Assembly: GCA_001824275.1 (NCBI GenBank)
Contig: MHWW01000013.1
Span: 1-42,356, forward strand
DNA from: Candidatus Zambryskibacteria bacterium RIFOXYC1_FULL_39_10
GTDB taxonomy: Bacteria; Patescibacteriota; Minisyncoccia; Phycocordibacterales; WO2-35-19
DNA length: 42,356 nucleotides
Reading direction: 5' to 3'
Position numbers and translations under genes: made by a program. The number at the start of each line of letters is the position of its first letter. Position 1 is the stretch's first letter. The notes beneath the pieces were generated by a model. That model saw only the letters and a program-made list of their open reading frames with translations, was not told the DNA's origin and made no database searches. Shown piece by piece: positions 40,944 to 42,356 of this stretch.

Positions 40944-41248
40944 CCTCGGTAGCTCAGTGGTAGAGCGGCCGCCTGTGTCGAATAACGCAGCTTCCAAAAG
41001 AAATTTTGGTTGAAAAACGAGGTGAATTCGGGGAAACCCCAATGGGGCAATCCCGAGCCAAGTCTCGATTAACATCGGGAAAGGTGTAGAGACTATCCTT
41101 TATGGAGTAGGACGTGATTGTAAAAATTTTACGTTCGAAGCGCCTCGCCCCTAAGTCTTAAAGATATGGGGATGATATAGTCCATACTTCTGGTAACAGG
41201 AGATTAAATGTAAGCGGTTGGTCGTAGGTTCGAATCCTACCCGAGGAG
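40944..41248 (+). tRNA. tRNA-Asn(GTT), copy 2, interrupted by a group I intron
   Basis: Exon 1 is 40944-40977 and exon 2 is 41211-41248. Spliced: acceptor TCCTCGG/CCGAGGA, D arm GCTC/GAGC, anticodon stem GCCGC/GCGGT, loop CTGTTAA (anticodon GTT), T arm GTAGG/CCTAC, discriminator G. The insertion position is the same as in copy 1, but acceptor and anticodon-stem bases differ, so the two genes are not recent duplicates. A small GTTCC/GGAAC hairpin lies just upstream (40925-40935 region). Confidence 0.93.
40978..41210 (+). ncRNA. Group I self-splicing intron (233 nt) in tRNA-Asn copy 2
   Basis: P1 is CTGTGT (40974-40979) with ACGCAG (40986-40991), again with U-G at the splice site. GGTGTAGAGACTATC and GATGATATAGTCC form the P3/P7 core. 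The last base is G. Much of the core is identical to copy 1, while peripheral stems are shorter. There is no ORF. Confidence 0.92.
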
Positions 41249-41300
41249 CTCTTGACTTTTGTATATGTTAATTGCTTGATATATGTATCTGTTGAACACA

Positions 41301-42290
41301 ATGGAACAAGATAGAGCAAAAAATAAAAAGCGGCTTTGGGCGGCAATAACAGGATTTGTTATCGCCGTTTTAGCTGTGTTTACGTATCTCATATTCTTCC
41401 AGTCGGCACGATCGGGAATGGAGACGGAAAGATTTGTTGTCCCCATAAACTCGGACCAATCGATTGCTTCCACACTTGAAGAACAAGATTTTATAAAAAC
41501 TTCTATCGGTTTTAGTATCGCCAACCTGCTTAGAGGTGTAGGAACAGTTGAGTCGGGAGGTTACAAAATTTCCAAATCAATGACAGCTTGGCAAATTGCC
41601 GGAGTTCTTGCTAAAGAGCCATATATGAAATGGGTTGTCATTCCAGAAGGTTTAAGGAAAGAAGAAATTGCCGGCTTGCTTACTCAAACTCTCGGCTGGT
41701 CCGATGAAGAAAAAAATAAATGGATCAATACTTACACTGTCATGGATTTTGATCACACCGAGGGTGTGTATTTCCCCGATACATATCTCATTCCTGTCGA
41801 CGAAGCGCCTTTGGATGTTGCTAAGAGACTAAGGGCCAAGTTTGAAGAAAAGTTTGCGCCATATGCCAAAGAGACCGTAACAGAAAATATCAAATGGACC
41901 ACACTTTTGAAAGTTGCTTCTATTGTCCAAAGGGAAGCAAATGGAAAAGAGGATATGCCTTTGGTATCGGGAATTATTTGGAACAGATTACTCAAAAATA
42001 TGAAGCTTGAAGTTGATGCAACACTTCAATATGCCAGAGGTGATACCAAAGACGGTTGGTGGGCTCCAATTACGATAGCCGAAAAACAAATCGACTCGCC
42101 TTACAATACTTATAAAAATACCGGCTTACCTCCTCATCCCATTTCAAATCCCGGTCTTTCTGCTATAGAAGCCGCTTTGCACCCGACAAAGACGACCTGT
42201 TTGTATTATTTACACGACAGCTCCGGGGAAATTCATTGTTCCGAAAATTATGAAGGGCATAAAGATAATATAGAAAAATACTTGAAGTAG
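41301..42290 (+). CDS. mltG: Endolytic murein transglycosylase MltG (YceG)
   Basis: Cleaves nascent peptidoglycan at the membrane and so limits glycan chain length. The protein has an N-terminal transmembrane helix (about 10-30), a LysM-like region and the YceG catalytic domain. That domain carries ASIVQREANG, whose Glu is the catalytic residue, LEVDATLQYA, and SPYNTYKNTGLPPHPISNPG near the C terminus. The ATG at 41301 gives 329 residues; 41283 would add six residues and remains possible. A TTGACT -35 (41252-41257) follows the tRNA directly. It is the first core gene on the right of the island. Confidence 0.93.
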   Translation: MEQDRAKNKKRLWAAITGFVIAVLAVFTYLIFFQSARSGMETERFVVPINSDQSIASTLEEQDFIKTSIGFSIANLLRGVGTVESGGYKISKSMTAWQIAGVLAKEPYMKWVVIPEGLRKEEIAGLLTQTLGWSDEEKNKWINTYTVMDFDHTEGVYFPDTYLIPVDEAPLDVAKRLRAKFEEKFAPYAKETVTENIKWTTLLKVASIVQREANGKEDMPLVSGIIWNRLLKNMKLEVDATLQYARGDTKDGWWAPITIAEKQIDSPYNTYKNTGLPPHPISNPGLSAIEAALHPTKTTCLYYLHDSSGEIHCSENYEGHKDNIEKYLK

Positions 42291-42356
42291 CCCAAAAAAG
42301 TAATCGTAACTATCCACACCCCTCACCACGCTTCATGATATAATGTCAAGGTGGAA

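Larger units (their letters stand above)
10272..41248. mobile_element. tRNA-Asn-bounded composite island (about 31 kb)
   Basis: Bounded by two intron-bearing tRNA-Asn genes. It contains two large serine recombinases, tRNA-Arg, orphan terminase-small-like proteins, a Type I restriction operon and two blocks of cargo genes. No relaxase, Type IV secretion or capsid gene is recognised, so it is best read as an integrative, possibly mobilisable island. Both tRNA copies have internally matched acceptor stems, so the crossover was not within the acceptor-bearing part of the gene. No exact attL/attR repeat beyond tRNA conservation was found by eye; the boundaries are an inference. Confidence 0.7.

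Overview
The window looks like part of a Candidate Phyla Radiation (Patescibacteria, probably Parcubacteria-like) chromosome. Pointers are the AT-rich compact genes, small membrane proteins of unknown function, short palindromic repeats scattered between and inside housekeeping genes, and group I introns inside tRNA genes. TGA reads as a stop, so this is the standard bacterial code and not code 25. The lineage is an inference; no rRNA gene is present.

Core left flank (1-10271): dprA, serS, an ftsQ-like gene, a promoter- and terminator-bounded structured RNA, a DUF559 nuclease, a membrane protein with a membrane-tethered Clp-family ATPase whose first AAA+ domain has decayed, an isolated strong transcription unit with a 24-codon ORF, dusB, a two-TM protein plus bacterial PH-domain protein, and a PAP2 phosphatase with a small membrane protein. 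Palindromic repeats are common here and some lie in frame inside serS and dusB. Core right flank (41249-42356): mltG.

Island (about 10272-41248): about 31 kb lies between two divergent tRNA-Asn(GTT) genes. Each is interrupted by a group I intron that splits the anticodon between bases 35 and 36. The island has two modules of the same plan. Each has a minus-strand control block with a large serine recombinase and small DNA-binding or zinc-ribbon proteins, then a structured RNA on the plus strand, then a plus-strand cargo block. Module 1 cargo includes an HtrA-like protease, an SppA-like protease, zinc-ribbon proteins, tRNA-Arg(TCT), a secreted thermonuclease with an Excalibur domain, a PD-(D/E)XK-like protein and a papain-like/GNAT fusion. 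Module 2 cargo is membrane proteins and zinc-ribbon or unknown proteins. A third, minus-strand block is a tight six-gene operon: Type I hsdR, a KGG-motif small protein, an hsdM with one fused specificity domain, a membrane-anchored HerA-type ATPase, a DUF4268 nuclease and a second nuclease-like protein. This reads as a composite defence system.

The most novel signals are three. The two structured RNAs (13603-13765 and about 27825-27967) share covarying stems, a GAAA-capped hairpin and a long-range helix ending in a U tract, each just upstream of a cargo operon. The paired tRNA-Asn genes have introns cutting the anticodon and bound the island. The hsd-HerA-DUF4268 operon combines restriction, a membrane ATPase and two extra nucleases.
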